Below, in pieces: positions 29,562 through 39,477 of a stretch of DNA of 64,000 nucleotides. The notes under the pieces are model-generated. The model saw only the letters and a program-made list of their open reading frames with translations, had not been told where the DNA came from and ran no database searches. How positions within the stretch are numbered: the first letter of the stretch is position 1; every line of letters begins with the position of its first letter. Source of the DNA: Burkholderiales bacterium (GTDB lineage: Bacteria > Pseudomonadota > Gammaproteobacteria > Burkholderiales > Burkholderiaceae_E); the NCBI GenBank assembly GCA_026399875.1, contig JAPLQF010000025.1, positions 186,001 through 250,000 of the forward strand. The letters run 5' to 3'. A program made the position numbers and the translations under genes.

Positions 29562-30998
29562 ATGCTGCTCGCTCTGGTATTCGCTTATCTGCTGGTCACG
29601 ATCGCCATCGGACTCTGGGCCGCCAGGCGTGTCAAAACCACCACCGACTTTGCAGTCGCCGGTCGACACCTGCCGATGGTGATGATCATCACCACCACCT
29701 TTGCCACCTGGTTCGGTTCCGAAACCGTGCTCGGGATTCCAGCGCGTTTCGTCGACGGAGGTCTGAATTCGGTCGTTGAAGACCCCTTTGGGGCGGGTTT
29801 CTGCCTGATCCTCGTCGGTCTGTTTTTTGCGGGAAAGCTCTATCGCATGACCCTGCTCACCATCAGCGACTACTACCGCGCCCGTTACGGCCGAGTGGTC
29901 GAGGTGGTCTGCTCGGTCATCATCATCCTCAGCTATCTCGGCTGGGTCTCGGCCCAGGTCACCGCGCTCGGCCTGGTCTTCAACGTGCTGTCGGGCGACA
30001 CGATCTCGGTGCCGATGGGCATGGTGATCGGTACGGTATCGATCCTTGCCTACACGCTGTTTGGCGGGATGTGGTCGGTCGCGGTAACCGATTTCATGCA
30101 GATGATCATTCTGGTCGTGGGGCTGCTGATCATTACGGTGTTTGCGAGCCAGTTGGCCGGCGGTGCCGACAAGGTGATCGCGCTGGCGTCAAGTCGTGAG
30201 CTATTCAGGTTCCTGCCCGAGCCGTCGTTGCACGAGATCCTGTTTTTTCTCGGCGCGGCGGTCACGATGATGCTCGGATCGATTCCGCAGCAGGATGTCT
30301 TTCAGCGTGTGATGTCGGCCAAGGATGTCAAGGCAGCCACCCGCGGCCCGGTGATCGGCGGGATCTGCTACATCCTGTTTGCGTTTGTGCCGATGTTTCT
30401 GGTGGTCAGCGCTCTGATCATCATGCCCGAGCAGGCAGGTGAGCTGATGGCCGAAGACCCGCAGAAAGTACTGCCCACGCTGGTGCTCGAGCACATGCCC
30501 TTCGCCATGCAGGTGCTGTTTTTCGGCGCGCTGCTGTCGGCAATCAAGTCGACCGCATCGGCCACTCTGCTGGCGCCTTCGGTCACCTTCACCGAAAACA
30601 TATGGCGCCAGTTCAAGCCGCGTATGGGCGATCGCGAAGAGTTGCGCGACATGCGGATCACCGTCCTTGTGTTCAGCGCCTGCGTCTGCGCCTATGCAAT
30701 TGCCATGCGTGGCACGTCAATTTACGAGATGGTGTCGTCTGCCTATCAGGTGACGCTGGTGGGCGCCTTTGTGCCCCTGGCGGCAGGCCTGTTCTGGAAG
30801 CGCGCGACCACCCAGGGTGCGATTTTCTCGATCGTTCTGGGCCTGTTGGCCTGGCTGCTCTTCATGGCAACCGATGCCGGTGAGGTGTTTCCGGCACAAC
30901 TTGCCGGATTGATCGCTGCATTTGCCGGCATGTTGCTTGGCTCTCTCGGGCCGCAGGCGGTGCGCAATCGCCACAATGCCCATGTCCTTGCCCGCTGA
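29562..30998 (+). CDS. Sodium:solute symporter (SSS family)
   Basis: Integral membrane transporter of about 478 residues with a dozen or more hydrophobic helices. Family features are the N-terminal TTTDFAVAGRHLP, the FATWFGSETVLGIPARF segment, SYLGWVSAQVTALG and the later FFGALLSAIKSTASATLLAPS. These resemble SSS members such as proline, pantothenate or related solute carriers; the substrate cannot be fixed. I use the ATG at 29562; the frame also extends to a TTG at 29520. The last 23 bases overlap trmJ. Confidence 0.9.
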   Translation: MLLALVFAYLLVTIAIGLWAARRVKTTTDFAVAGRHLPMVMIITTTFATWFGSETVLGIPARFVDGGLNSVVEDPFGAGFCLILVGLFFAGKLYRMTLLTISDYYRARYGRVVEVVCSVIIILSYLGWVSAQVTALGLVFNVLSGDTISVPMGMVIGTVSILAYTLFGGMWSVAVTDFMQMIILVVGLLIITVFASQLAGGADKVIALASSRELFRFLPEPSLHEILFFLGAAVTMMLGSIPQQDVFQRVMSAKDVKAATRGPVIGGICYILFAFVPMFLVVSALIIMPEQAGELMAEDPQKVLPTLVLEHMPFAMQVLFFGALLSAIKSTASATLLAPSVTFTENIWRQFKPRMGDREELRDMRITVLVFSACVCAYAIAMRGTSIYEMVSSAYQVTLVGAFVPLAAGLFWKRATTQGAIFSIVLGLLAWLLFMATDAGEVFPAQLAGLIAAFAGMLLGSLGPQAVRNRHNAHVLAR

Positions 30999-31848
30999 AC
31001 GCTCCACGCCCCGCCCACTGCACCAGACCGACCCGCAGGCGCTTGCCCGAGTGGCGTTCGTGCTGGTCGGCACCAGCCATCCCGGCAATGTGGGTGCTGC
31101 GGCCAGGGCCATGAAGACCATGGGCCTGAGCCAACTGCGGCTGGTGGCGCCGCGCTATGCCGATGTGTGTTCGCAGCCCGAAGCAATTGCCTTTGCCAGT
31201 GGCGCGACCGATGTCCTGGCCGGTGCGAATCGCTTCGATTCGCTGGCCGATGCGCTGGCCGATGTCAGCCTTGCGGTGGCAGTCAGCGCTGAGCCGCGTG
31301 AGTTCGGGCCGCAACCGGCTGCGCCCGAGGTCTGTGCGGCCAAGGCCCTGGCCAGTCTGGCTGAGCGCCCCGATCACCGGGTGGCTTTCGTGTTTGGTGC
31401 CGAGCGCACCGGTCTGTCGATCGAGTCGGTCCAGAGGTGTCACCTGCTGACCAGCATCCCGGCCAGTCCGGTCTACTCGTCGCTCAACCTTGCGCAGGCG
31501 ATTCAGATCCTGGCGTATTGCCTGCGACGCGAAGCCCTGGGCGGCACATCGGTCAGCGCTCATCCACAAGACCGGTCGCTGCAACTGCCGGCGGCGACAG
31601 TCGATGAGTCCCCCGCGCCGATGGCCAGCGGGGCCGCGATACAAGGTTTCTTCGACCATCTCGAGCGGGCTTTGCTTGCGATCGGCTACCTCGACCCTTT
31701 GCATCCCAAGAAGCTGATGCCCCGGATGCGACGTCTGTTCCTGCGCGCCCGCCTGAGTGCCGAAGAAGTCGATCTCCTTCGCGGAATATTCAAACTGATG
31801 GAGCGCGGCCGCAGCTCAGACGGGCGCCCGGCTAGAATCGAGCCCTGA
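30976..31848 (+). CDS. trmJ: tRNA (cytidine/uridine-2'-O-)-methyltransferase TrmJ
   Basis: SPOUT-fold methyltransferase that modifies ribose at position 32 of tRNAs. Motif 1 is [34 protein letters not shown] and [23 protein letters not shown] give the SAM-binding knot. The start is taken at 30976 (ATG, MPMSLP...; 30982 is also possible), giving 290 residues and overlapping the symporter gene. The C-terminal [21 protein letters not shown] is typical of TrmJ. cysE follows 20 bases downstream, with a TAGAAT between. Confidence 0.93.
   Translation: MPMSLPAERSTPRPLHQTDPQALARVAFVLVGTSHPGNVGAAARAMKTMGLSQLRLVAPRYADVCSQPEAIAFASGATDVLAGANRFDSLADALADVSLAVAVSAEPREFGPQPAAPEVCAAKALASLAERPDHRVAFVFGAERTGLSIESVQRCHLLTSIPASPVYSSLNLAQAIQILAYCLRREALGGTSVSAHPQDRSLQLPAATVDESPAPMASGAAIQGFFDHLERALLAIGYLDPLHPKKLMPRMRRLFLRARLSAEEVDLLRGIFKLMERGRSSDGRPARIEP
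31833..31838 (+). promoter_or_regulatory. Putative -10 box for cysE
   Basis: TAGAAT lies 30 bases before the cysE ATG, at the very end of trmJ. The -35 region is poor. It could give cysE its own transcript in addition to read-through from trmJ. Confidence 0.35.
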
Positions 31849-31868
31849 ACCGACCGGAAGACACTTCG

Positions 31869-32624
31869 ATGCTCAAGCGAATCAGGGAAGACATTGCCGT
31901 CGTGCGCGAGCGCGATCCGGCCGCCCGGTCGACGCTCGAGGTTCTGCTCTGTTACCCGGGCATTCACGCCATCCTGTTTCATCGGCTGGCCAACCCGCTG
32001 TGGCGCATGGGGCTGACCACAGCCGCGCGATTCGTTTCGCACATCGCCCGCGTGCTGACCGGCATCGAAATTCATCCGGCTGCCAGTATTGGTCATCGTG
32101 TGTTCATCGACCATGGATTCGGCGTGGTCATCGGTGAAACCGCCGAGGTGGGCAACGACTGCACGATCTATCAGGGCGTGACCCTCGGCGGGGTTTCGCT
32201 CGGGCGCGGCACCAAGCGTCATCCAACGCTTGAAGCCGGTGTGGTGGTCGGTGCGGGCGCCAAGGTGCTCGGCTCATTTACCGTTGGCGCCGGTGCGCGA
32301 ATCGGTTCGAATTCTGTTGTCACCAAGACCGTGCCGCCCGGTGCCACCGCAGTTGGCATACCGGCTCGCATCATCAGCGACGATGTCGATCAGCGACGCG
32401 AGGCAGATGCCAACCGGATGGGCTTTTCGGCGTACGCGATCACGCAGGGTGCAGACGATCCGCTCTCGGTTGCCCTGCATCAGCTCATCGACCATGTCGC
32501 CGAGCAGGACAAGCGGATCGACCAGCTGCTCGAATCGCTCGAGCGCCTCGGCGTTGCGCCGCCCGAGCAGTCCTGCGAGGCGGTCCCGCTCGATGCCGGT
32601 CGACTCAGCCGCCTGGTCGATTGA
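31869..32624 (+). CDS. cysE: Serine O-acetyltransferase
   Basis: Makes O-acetylserine, the acceptor for sulfide in cysteine synthesis. The 251-residue protein has the N-terminal helical SATase domain ([17 protein letters not shown]) followed by left-handed beta-helix repeats. These include the catalytic [39 protein letters not shown] and VGAGAKVLG...IGSNSVV. The tail after PARII is longer than in E. coli CysE and ends in a coiled-coil-like [15 protein letters not shown]. With cysS at 35 kb, it links the window to cysteine metabolism. Confidence 0.95.
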   Translation: MLKRIREDIAVVRERDPAARSTLEVLLCYPGIHAILFHRLANPLWRMGLTTAARFVSHIARVLTGIEIHPAASIGHRVFIDHGFGVVIGETAEVGNDCTIYQGVTLGGVSLGRGTKRHPTLEAGVVVGAGAKVLGSFTVGAGARIGSNSVVTKTVPPGATAVGIPARIISDDVDQRREADANRMGFSAYAITQGADDPLSVALHQLIDHVAEQDKRIDQLLESLERLGVAPPEQSCEAVPLDAGRLSRLVD

Positions 32625-32701
32625 GGTCATCAGCCGGCTGATATTCGTCGTCCGATCAGACTCGCTGCCAACTCGGGCGCTGCCTCACGTGGCCCTGCGC
32701 T

Positions 32702-33493
32702 TTAGCGGGTCGATCGCGCAATCGCCTTCGGCTCGCCGTTTTCCCATCGCAGCAGCTGACCCCGATCGGCGCTGGCATCCCAGTCTGTCAGCACGACGCG
32801 TGTTCGCGTCACGCCGCCGTGCTGCCACCGATGCACATCCGGCCGATGCGTATGCCCATGGATCAGCAGGCTCGCGCCGGCTGCGTCCATCGCGGCATCG
32901 ACCGCTGCCTGATTGACATCCATCAGCGCGCCGGCCATCTCGCGCTTGCCCGCTTCGCTTGATTCGCGTGCATTGCGGCCGATCGCAAAGCGTTCGGCCA
33001 GGCTGCGGCCGAGCAGACCCTGCTGCCAGGCCGGGTTGCGGCAGGTCTGACGCCATTGCTGATAGACCAGGTCGTCGGTGCACAGCGCATCGCCATGCGC
33101 GAGCAGCGCCGCCTGGCCATGCAGCGAAAGGGCAAAGGGATCGCTGAGCAGTGTCGCCCCGCAGCGCTGCGAGAAAGCGCCCCCTTCGAATCCTGGCACC
33201 GGCACATCGAGCAGGAAGTCGCGGTTGCCGCGCATCATCCAGACGCGGGTGCCTGAGCTCGCTAAGCTTGCCAGCATGCTGGCAAAGCGGGCTGCAACCG
33301 CATCGGCACCATCGTCGCCGACCCACAACTCGAACAGGTCGCCCAGCAAGAACAGGTGCGCTGCGTCGCGACTGTGCCGGGCGATCTGATCGAGGGCATC
33401 TTCGATCGTTGCCTGTGCCTGCACCGACAGGTGCAGGTCAGACGCGAAAACAACCGGTTCGTCGCGAGTGATTTGCAGCATCGCCGCGGTCAC
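32702..33493 (-). CDS. lpxH: UDP-2,3-diacylglucosamine diphosphatase
   Basis: Mn-dependent pyrophosphatase that yields lipid X in lipid A synthesis at the inner-membrane face. It is 263 residues. The calcineurin-type metal motifs are complete: FASDLHLS, GDLFELWVGDD, MRGNRDFLL, LLAHGDALCTDD and LIHGHTHRPD. The final ligand motif and the trailing basic strand (TRVVLTDWD) match LpxH. It lies on the minus strand, 46 bases after the cyclophilin gene start, in the same direction as the cyclophilin and TPR genes. Confidence 0.95.
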   Translation of the reverse strand: MTAAMLQITRDEPVVFASDLHLSVQAQATIEDALDQIARHSRDAAHLFLLGDLFELWVGDDGADAVAARFASMLASLASSGTRVWMMRGNRDFLLDVPVPGFEGGAFSQRCGATLLSDPFALSLHGQAALLAHGDALCTDDLVYQQWRQTCRNPAWQQGLLGRSLAERFAIGRNARESSEAGKREMAGALMDVNQAAVDAAMDAAGASLLIHGHTHRPDVHRWQHGGVTRTRVVLTDWDASADRGQLLRWENGEPKAIARSTR

Positions 33494-33539
33494 TGTCCGA
33501 TGTGGGTTCGGATGGCGGCAATGGTGGCAAGCGACCGGC

Positions 33540-34115
33540 TTACTTCCCGCTGACCCGGGTCATCGACTGGATGACGACGGCATCGGCCGGGACATCGCGA
33601 TGCATGCCGCTGGAACTGGTCTTTACCGCCTTGATCGCCTCGACCGTGTCCATGCCCTTGACCACCTTGCCGAAGACCGCATAGCCGTTGCCGTCAGGCT
33701 GCGGAAAGTTGAGCATGCCGTTGTCGACCACATTGATAAAGAACTGCGAGGTGGCCGAATCGGGTACCGAGGTCCGCGCCATCGCGACCCAGCCGGCATC
33801 GTTTTTCAGACCGTTCTGCGATTCGAGCTTGATCGGCGCGCGGTTGGCCTTTTGCTTCATATCGGGCGTGAAGCCGCCACCCTGGATCATGAAGTTCGCG
33901 ATGACGCGATGAAAGATGGTGCCGTCGTAGTGCTTGTCGTCGACGTACTTCAGAAAGTTTTCGACGGTGACCGGTGCCTTGGCCGGATAGAGCTCGAGCA
34001 CGATCTCGCCTTTGCTGGTCTTGATGAGCACCTGCGGATTGGCTTGTGCGGCCGCGCCTTCGGGGACGGTCAAGGCAAAGAGCAGGGCGCCGATGAGGGG
34101 CAGGGATTTGGTCAT
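33540..34115 (-). CDS. ppiA: Periplasmic cyclophilin-type peptidyl-prolyl isomerase
   Basis: A 191-residue cyclophilin with a cleavable signal peptide (MTKSLPLIGALLFALTVPEGAAAQ). Catalytic features are FHRVIANFMIQGGGF (Arg, Phe, Gln), ARTSVPDSATSQFFINV and AVFGKVVKGMD. It resembles PpiA and acts on periplasmic folding. It sits 11 bases after the TPR gene and upstream of lpxH on the same strand, as in related Burkholderiales. Confidence 0.92.
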   Translation of the reverse strand: MTKSLPLIGALLFALTVPEGAAAQANPQVLIKTSKGEIVLELYPAKAPVTVENFLKYVDDKHYDGTIFHRVIANFMIQGGGFTPDMKQKANRAPIKLESQNGLKNDAGWVAMARTSVPDSATSQFFINVVDNGMLNFPQPDGNGYAVFGKVVKGMDTVEAIKAVKTSSSGMHRDVPADAVVIQSMTRVSGK

Positions 34116-34126
34116 GACGGGGATTC

Positions 34127-34918
34127 CTAGGGTTGCGCGCCGGAGCGCGGAGGGGTTGATGCAGCAGAGGGCAATTTCACGATCATTTCGCGGGCAATCG
34201 ACAGCTTGTGGCGTGCCGACGGGTTACCCGCATCGAGCCGGGCCGCCTCTTCGTAGGCACGAATGGCCAGTTGGAGGTAGATATCGCCAAGGTTTTCTCG
34301 AGCCATGGCATAGCTGGGCAAGGCCATGACCGACTGTTCGAGCGATTGCCGCGCGCCGTCGTAATCGCCGGCGGCGGCCTGAATGACGGCCAGGTTGTTA
34401 TAGGGCTCGGGCAACTCGGGGAAGTCCTGGATCATCGCTCGAAAAACCTCGCTTGCAGCCTGCGGCTGCCGCGTTTCGGTGAGGATCACACCCCTTAGAA
34501 AGCGCAGCCGCGGATTGCGCGGATCGACCAGCAAGGCGGCGTCGGTCAGTCCCAGTGCGTCCTGAATACGGCCGTCCCGATAGGCGGCGATTGCGCCGTC
34601 ATAAGGCTCGGTGCGTGCCGGTCGCAGGGGTTCTCCGGTGCCGATCTGATAGACCTGATTCGGCTGGTAAACCTGAGCCGGCTGGGCGGCCTGGTTGAGC
34701 TGATTGAGCTGACTCGACTGATTGGACGGCGTGATCAGATCGCTTTGCGCCGATGCGAGGGGTACAACCGACAGCAGCATGATCGACAGGGTTGCAGGCA
34801 GTGCAGCGCCCGCAAGGCGAGCAGGCCCGTGCCGGGCGACGGCCCTTGCACGGTGCGCTGATATACTCGCAAGGCCGATCGCCATCGCTGCGCAGGCCAC
34901 ATCCAGAGCGGATTTCAT
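34127..34918 (-). CDS. Tetratricopeptide-repeat protein, probably exported
   Basis: A 263-residue protein with TPR-type helix pairs ([67 protein letters not shown]). A hydrophobic segment ([20 protein letters not shown]) lies about 40 residues from the listed ATG. The ATG at 34780, giving [12 protein letters not shown] as a short signal peptide, may be the true start. A Gln/Asn/Pro-rich linker follows the signal (residues 60-85). The role is unknown; it is likely periplasmic scaffold or assembly related. It is divergent from cysS. Confidence 0.82.
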   Translation of the reverse strand: MKSALDVACAAMAIGLASISAHRARAVARHGPARLAGAALPATLSIMLLSVVPLASAQSDLITPSNQSSQLNQLNQAAQPAQVYQPNQVYQIGTGEPLRPARTEPYDGAIAAYRDGRIQDALGLTDAALLVDPRNPRLRFLRGVILTETRQPQAASEVFRAMIQDFPELPEPYNNLAVIQAAAGDYDGARQSLEQSVMALPSYAMARENLGDIYLQLAIRAYEEAARLDAGNPSARHKLSIAREMIVKLPSAASTPPRSGAQP

Positions 34919-34924
34919 CCGCCT

Positions 34925-34930
34925 ATTCTA
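34925..34930 (-). promoter_or_regulatory. Putative -10 box for the TPR-cyclophilin-lpxH run
   Basis: TAGAAT on the minus strand lies only 6 bases before the ATG at 34918. If used, transcription would begin at or just before that codon. This favours either a leaderless message or one of the downstream starts in the TPR gene. Confidence 0.35.
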
Positions 34931-34954
34931 ACCATCCGCGCCGCGCCGTCCGAC

Positions 34955-36370
34955 ATGCTCCGCATCCATAACTCGCTTTCCCGCAGCAAGGAAGCTTTCG
35001 AGCCGATCGATCCGGGCCGTGTGCGCATGTATGTCTGCGGCATCACGGTTTATGACTACTGCCACATCGGTCATGCCCGCATGATGCTGGTCTTCGATAT
35101 GGTGTCGCGCTGGCTGCGTGCGAGCGGCTATGCGCTGACTTATGTCCGCAACATCACCGACATCGACGACAAGATCATCAAGCGTGCGGTCGACAACAAC
35201 GAGACCATCGGCGAGCTGACCGAGCGCTTTATCGCGGCCATGCACCAGGACCTTGATGCGCTCGGCGTGTTGCGCCCCGACCATGAGCCGCGTGCTACGC
35301 GCTATGTGCCGCAGATGCTCGATCTGATCGGTCTGCTCGAGCGCAAGGACCTGGCCTACCGCGCTGCCGACGGCGACGTGAATTTCGCGGTTCGCCGCTT
35401 TGCCAGCTATGGTCGCCTGTCGGGCAAGTCGCTCGATGAATTGCGCGCCGGCGAGCGGGTGGCAGTGGCCGACGCAAAAAATGATCCGCTCGATTTCGTT
35501 CTCTGGAAGGCGGCCAAGGCGAGCGATCCGGTGCAGGCGACATGGCCGTCCGATTTCGGTCCGGGCAGGCCAGGCTGGCATATCGAATGCTCGGCGATGG
35601 CCGGTGCCTTGCTTGGCGAGGCGCTCGATATTCACGGCGGCGGTGCCGACCTTCAGTTTCCCCATCACGAAAACGAGATCGCCCAGAGCGAGGGCGCGCA
35701 TGGCGGCAGCTTTGTTCGCTACTGGATGCACAACGGTTTCGTACGGGTCGACAACGAGAAGATGTCGAAGTCGCTCGGCAATTTCTTCACGATCCGCGAT
35801 GTCCTGCGGGTCTTCGACCCTGAGGTGCTGCGTCTTTTTGTTCTGCGTGCGCACTATCGCAGTCCGATCAATTATTCGGATGCCCATCTCGACGATGCCC
35901 GTGCGAGCCTGCTGCGCCTCTACACCGCGCTCACGCCTGGCTTGGCCGGCAACGGCGAGCATCTTCAGCCAGCAGCCCAACCCGACTGGACGACGCCGTC
36001 CGGTCAGCGGTTTCGCGAGGCGATGGATGATGACTTCAATACCCCGATCGCCGTCTCGGTGCTCTTTGATCTCGCCAGCGAGCTCAACCGCACCCGTGAC
36101 CCGGCCATCGAACGCGAATTGCGCTCGCTGGCAAGTGTGCTGGGTCTCCTTGGCAAGCCGCCCGAGCAGGCGGTGCAGTCGGGGCTGCGAGGCTCGGATC
36201 AGTCCGGTGCGGGCTTGTCCGATTCCGACATCGACGCGTTGGTCATCAGGCGCACCGAGGCCAAGAAGGCGAAACAGTTTGTACAGGCCGATCAGCTGCG
36301 AGCCGAGCTGCTCGCGCAGGGCGTGATTCTTGAAGACAGCTCGACCGGCACGCGCTGGCGGCGCAGCTGA
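34955..36370 (+). CDS. cysS: Cysteinyl-tRNA synthetase
   Basis: Class I synthetase for tRNA-Cys, 471 residues, full length. The zinc ligand Cys and HIGH motif are in [26 protein letters not shown] supplies another zinc Cys, [11 protein letters not shown] the His and Glu ligands, and the KMSKS motif is [11 protein letters not shown]. The C-terminal DALR helical region ends in TRWRR. It starts the cysS-alkA-accA-tilS-lysC block, which is a familiar Burkholderiales order. A possible TATACT lies at 34862 upstream, within the divergent gene. Confidence 0.97.
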   Translation: MLRIHNSLSRSKEAFEPIDPGRVRMYVCGITVYDYCHIGHARMMLVFDMVSRWLRASGYALTYVRNITDIDDKIIKRAVDNNETIGELTERFIAAMHQDLDALGVLRPDHEPRATRYVPQMLDLIGLLERKDLAYRAADGDVNFAVRRFASYGRLSGKSLDELRAGERVAVADAKNDPLDFVLWKAAKASDPVQATWPSDFGPGRPGWHIECSAMAGALLGEALDIHGGGADLQFPHHENEIAQSEGAHGGSFVRYWMHNGFVRVDNEKMSKSLGNFFTIRDVLRVFDPEVLRLFVLRAHYRSPINYSDAHLDDARASLLRLYTALTPGLAGNGEHLQPAAQPDWTTPSGQRFREAMDDDFNTPIAVSVLFDLASELNRTRDPAIERELRSLASVLGLLGKPPEQAVQSGLRGSDQSGAGLSDSDIDALVIRRTEAKKAKQFVQADQLRAELLAQGVILEDSSTGTRWRRS

Positions 36371-36374
36371 GACA

Positions 36375-37016
36375 ATGGCGTCGCAGACCATCGGTGCACG
36401 GCCCGACTACTGGGCACAGGCAAGCGACCACCTGGCTGCAGCCGATGAGGCGATGGCCGGCATCGTGCGGGCGTTTTGTGATGCCGGCCAGCTCAGTTCG
36501 CGGGGCGATCCGTTCAACACCCTGGCACGTTCGATCATCGGGCAACAAATCTCGGTGAAGGCCGCGCAAGCGGTGTGGCTGCGTTTCGAGAAGGCCGCGG
36601 GCAAGGTGACGCCCGAGCGGGTCTCGCGCATGCGCCTGACAACGCTGACCGGTGCCGGTCTGTCCGGACGCAAAGCCGAGTATGTCCGTGATCTGGCCGG
36701 GCATTTTCTGAGCGGATCAGTCGATCCGACCCGGTGGCCCGAGAGTGACGATGAGTCGGTGATTGCCGAGCTCGTTCAGGTTCGCGGCATCGGACGCTGG
36801 ACAGCCGAGATGTTTCTGATTTTCAATCTGCTTCGTCCTGATGTGTTTCCGCTCGATGACCTCGGGCTGCTCAAGGCGATTTCCCTGCATTACAACGAGC
36901 GTCAGCCGGTGACCCGGGCGATGGCCGCCGAAATCGGCGAGCGCTGGCGGCCCTGGCGCACAGTGGCCACCTGGTACCTGTGGCGCAGCCTCGATCCCCT
37001 GCCGGTTGAATACTGA
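36375..37016 (+). CDS. DNA-3-methyladenine glycosylase (AlkA-type HhH-GPD)
   Basis: Base-excision repair glycosylase, 213 residues from the ATG at 36375, 4 bases after cysS. The frame extends upstream into cysS but without family-like residues. The helix-hairpin-helix is VQVRGIGRWTAEMFLIF and the catalytic Asp lies in DVFPLDDLGLLKA, the GPD motif. IIGQQISVKAAQAVW is also typical. It lacks the N-terminal TBP-like domain of E. coli AlkA, so it is closer to the short Mag/AlkA forms. It ends 6 bases before the accA ATG. Confidence 0.93.
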   Translation: MASQTIGARPDYWAQASDHLAAADEAMAGIVRAFCDAGQLSSRGDPFNTLARSIIGQQISVKAAQAVWLRFEKAAGKVTPERVSRMRLTTLTGAGLSGRKAEYVRDLAGHFLSGSVDPTRWPESDDESVIAELVQVRGIGRWTAEMFLIFNLLRPDVFPLDDLGLLKAISLHYNERQPVTRAMAAEIGERWRPWRTVATWYLWRSLDPLPVEY

Positions 37017-37022
37017 GTGTCC

Positions 37023-37985
37023 ATGAAGACAAGCTTCCTCGATTTTGAGCAACCGATCGCAGAACTCGAACAGAAGATCGACGCACTGCGCTTCGTTCAG
37101 GATGATGCGGCGGTCGACATCGCCGACGAGATCCAGCGTTTGCAAAAGAAGGCTGATGCGCTCGTCAAGGAGACCTACAGCAAGCTGTCGCCGTGGCAGG
37201 TGACGCAGGTGGCCAGGCATCCGCAGCGGCCCTACACCCTCGATTACATCGACCTGATGTTCACCGATTTCCATGAGCTGCATGGTGATCGTGCCTTTGC
37301 CGACGATCGTGCGATCGTCGGTGGCTTGGCTCGCTTCAATGGTCAGGCAGTGATGGTCATCGGCCATCAGAAGGGGCATGACACCAAGGAAAAGGTGATG
37401 CGCAACTTCGGCATGCCTCGTCCCGAGGGCTACCGCAAGGCGATGCGGCTGATGCGAACCGCCGAGAAGTTCGGCCTGCCGGTGATCACCTTTGTCGACA
37501 CGCCCGGCGCCTATCCGGGCATCGATGCCGAAGAACGCGGCCAATCGGAGGCAATCGGTCGCAATCTGTATGTGATGGCCGAGCTCAAGGTGCCGCTGGT
37601 CACGGTGGTGATCGGCGAGGGCGGCTCGGGCGGCGCGCTCGCGATTGCTGTGGCCGATTGCGTGCTGATGCTGCAATACGCGGTGTATTCGGTGATTTCG
37701 CCGGAGGGCTGCGCAGCCATTCTCTGGAAAAGCGCTGACAAAGCGCCCGAAGCGGCCGAAACCCTGGGTATCACTGCCCATCGGCTCAAGGCGCTCGGGC
37801 TGATCGATCGAATCGTCAATGAGCCGCTGGGCGGCGCGCATCGCGACACCGCCCAGATGGGGCAGCTGCTCAAGCGCGCGCTCGGAGAGGCCCTGCGGCA
37901 GTTCCAGAACGTCAAACCCGACGATCTGATCGCCACGCGACAGCAGCGCATCATGGCGTATGGCAAGTTCAAGGAACTCGGCTGA
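37023..37985 (+). CDS. accA: Acetyl-CoA carboxylase carboxyltransferase subunit alpha
   Basis: Alpha subunit of the carboxyltransferase that makes malonyl-CoA for fatty-acid synthesis. It is 320 residues from ATG 37023; a GTG 6 bases earlier (37017) is an alternative. Features are [15 protein letters not shown] at the start, [46 protein letters not shown] and [11 protein letters not shown]. The partner accD is not in the window. The last 26 bases overlap tilS in another frame. Confidence 0.97.
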   Translation: MKTSFLDFEQPIAELEQKIDALRFVQDDAAVDIADEIQRLQKKADALVKETYSKLSPWQVTQVARHPQRPYTLDYIDLMFTDFHELHGDRAFADDRAIVGGLARFNGQAVMVIGHQKGHDTKEKVMRNFGMPRPEGYRKAMRLMRTAEKFGLPVITFVDTPGAYPGIDAEERGQSEAIGRNLYVMAELKVPLVTVVIGEGGSGGALAIAVADCVLMLQYAVYSVISPEGCAAILWKSADKAPEAAETLGITAHRLKALGLIDRIVNEPLGGAHRDTAQMGQLLKRALGEALRQFQNVKPDDLIATRQQRIMAYGKFKELG

Positions 37986-39402
37986 TCGCGCGCTGACCGA
38001 GGCGCTCTCGCGCTTTGTGGTGGCGGGCGGAACGCTGCCCACACCCGACCATCCCCTGATGATCGCCCTCAGCGGCGGTCTCGATTCGACGGTGCTGCTG
38101 CATTCGGCGATGCGAGTCATCGGTGCCGGGTCCATCGTTGCTGCGCATGTCGATCATGGATTGCAGCCGCTCTCGAAAGCCTGGTTCGAGCACTGTGCCG
38201 CTGAGTCGGCTGCGCTGGGCGTTCGATTTGTCGGGCTGCGAGCGCTGGGCTCGCCGGCGCGCGGTGACAGCATCGAGCAGTGGGCTCGAGGCGAGCGCTA
38301 TCGCCTCTTGTTCAAGGCGGCTGCCGATGTCGGTGCTGCGGCCCTGATGACGGCCCATCATGCCGATGACCAGCTTGAGACCTTGTTGCTGGCCATGGCG
38401 CGCGGCAGTGGTCTGGATGGTCTGACCGGCATTGCCGAGTCGGATGACCGCGAGGGCGTGGTGCTGCTGCGACCGTTGCTCACGGTGACGCAGGCGCAGC
38501 TTGCCCGCGAAGCGAAACGCCTCGGTCTGCGCTGGGTTGATGATCCGAGCAATCTTGATCTGAACTTTGCGCGCAATGCGGTGCGGCATCGGCTGATGCC
38601 TGTGTTGCGCGAGGTACTGCCCGATCTGCCCGGCCAGTTACCGGCCACGATCGAGTTGCTGCGACAGGCACGGGCGACACTCGAGAGCATTGCCGAAGAT
38701 GATCTGCGCGGCGTCTCGAGCGTCTTGAGCGCCTCGGGCACCGGCTTGCAGATTCTCGATCGCGCCGCTCTCTCACGGCTGGCGCTGCCGCGCCGGGCCG
38801 CGGTCTTGCGAGCCTGGGTGCGCAGTCTGGGCTGTCTGCCGCCCCCGCAGGCGAGACTGCAGGCGATGAGTGATCAGCTGGTCGATGGCGCTGGCGCTTA
38901 TGGCGAAGTCAGGCATGACGGGTGGCAACTGATGCGTTATCGCCATGCGATCTTCGGCGTGCGCTGCAGTGAGCGGATCTGCCACGGCGATGCGCCAGCG
39001 GCGTTTGAATGGCGCGGCGAGTCAAGGGTGTCGGTCGGCGCTGACAGTGCATTCGAGTTTCGGGTCGCTGCCGAAGGCCTGTCAGCCGCCTGGCTGCGTA
39101 CTGTGCCGCTGAATATTGCGCCGGCATCGTCTGGTGCGCGCCTGCGGCTGTCGCCAAACCGCGCTTCGCGATCGATGAAGAATCTCTGGCAGGAAGCGGG
39201 CATACCTGCCTGGCTGCGCCCGCGCTTTCCGGCGCTGTGGTGCGCCGACCGTCTGCTGTTGGCCGCGCCCTTCGGTCTTGATCGCAGTCAGGACTGGCCA
39301 ATCGCGCGTCCGGGCATTGCGATCGACTGGGTGATGGCCGATGTCACCGATCTTCGCAGGGCGTTCATGCAAGCTCCTGCACCGGTGTATCCGGCTGCAT
39401 GA
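37960..39402 (+). CDS. tilS: tRNA(Ile)-lysidine synthase
   Basis: Modifies C34 of the CAU-anticodon tRNA-Ile to lysidine, so that it reads AUA. It is 480 residues. The PP-loop ATP site is [49 protein letters not shown] and [12 protein letters not shown] match TilS-N. The C-terminal domain contains [23 protein letters not shown]-type residues (GxRxxP...K..FQ region). The ATG lies within the last 26 bases of accA, so translation is coupled; later starts would cut the N-terminal helix. Confidence 0.94.
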   Translation: MASSRNSADRALTEALSRFVVAGGTLPTPDHPLMIALSGGLDSTVLLHSAMRVIGAGSIVAAHVDHGLQPLSKAWFEHCAAESAALGVRFVGLRALGSPARGDSIEQWARGERYRLLFKAAADVGAAALMTAHHADDQLETLLLAMARGSGLDGLTGIAESDDREGVVLLRPLLTVTQAQLAREAKRLGLRWVDDPSNLDLNFARNAVRHRLMPVLREVLPDLPGQLPATIELLRQARATLESIAEDDLRGVSSVLSASGTGLQILDRAALSRLALPRRAAVLRAWVRSLGCLPPPQARLQAMSDQLVDGAGAYGEVRHDGWQLMRYRHAIFGVRCSERICHGDAPAAFEWRGESRVSVGADSAFEFRVAAEGLSAAWLRTVPLNIAPASSGARLRLSPNRASRSMKNLWQEAGIPAWLRPRFPALWCADRLLLAAPFGLDRSQDWPIARPGIAIDWVMADVTDLRRAFMQAPAPVYPAA

Positions 39403-39434
39403 GCCCTTCAGAACCGGTCCTGGCGTCCGCCTCG

Positions 39435-39440
39435 TATAAT
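39435..39440 (+). promoter_or_regulatory. Putative -10 box for lysC
   Basis: Perfect TATAAT, 38 bases before the lysC ATG, in the 75-base gap after tilS. No -35 hexamer of quality is seen at 16-18 bases upstream. Confidence 0.5.
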
Positions 39441-39477
39441 TGACGGTTTTCCCGACAGAAAAGCAGCGTCCCGATTT

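Noticed and set aside
34928-38135. Long minus-strand frames opposite cysS and accA
   Set aside because: Antisense shadows of well-supported genes, with no recognisable domains.
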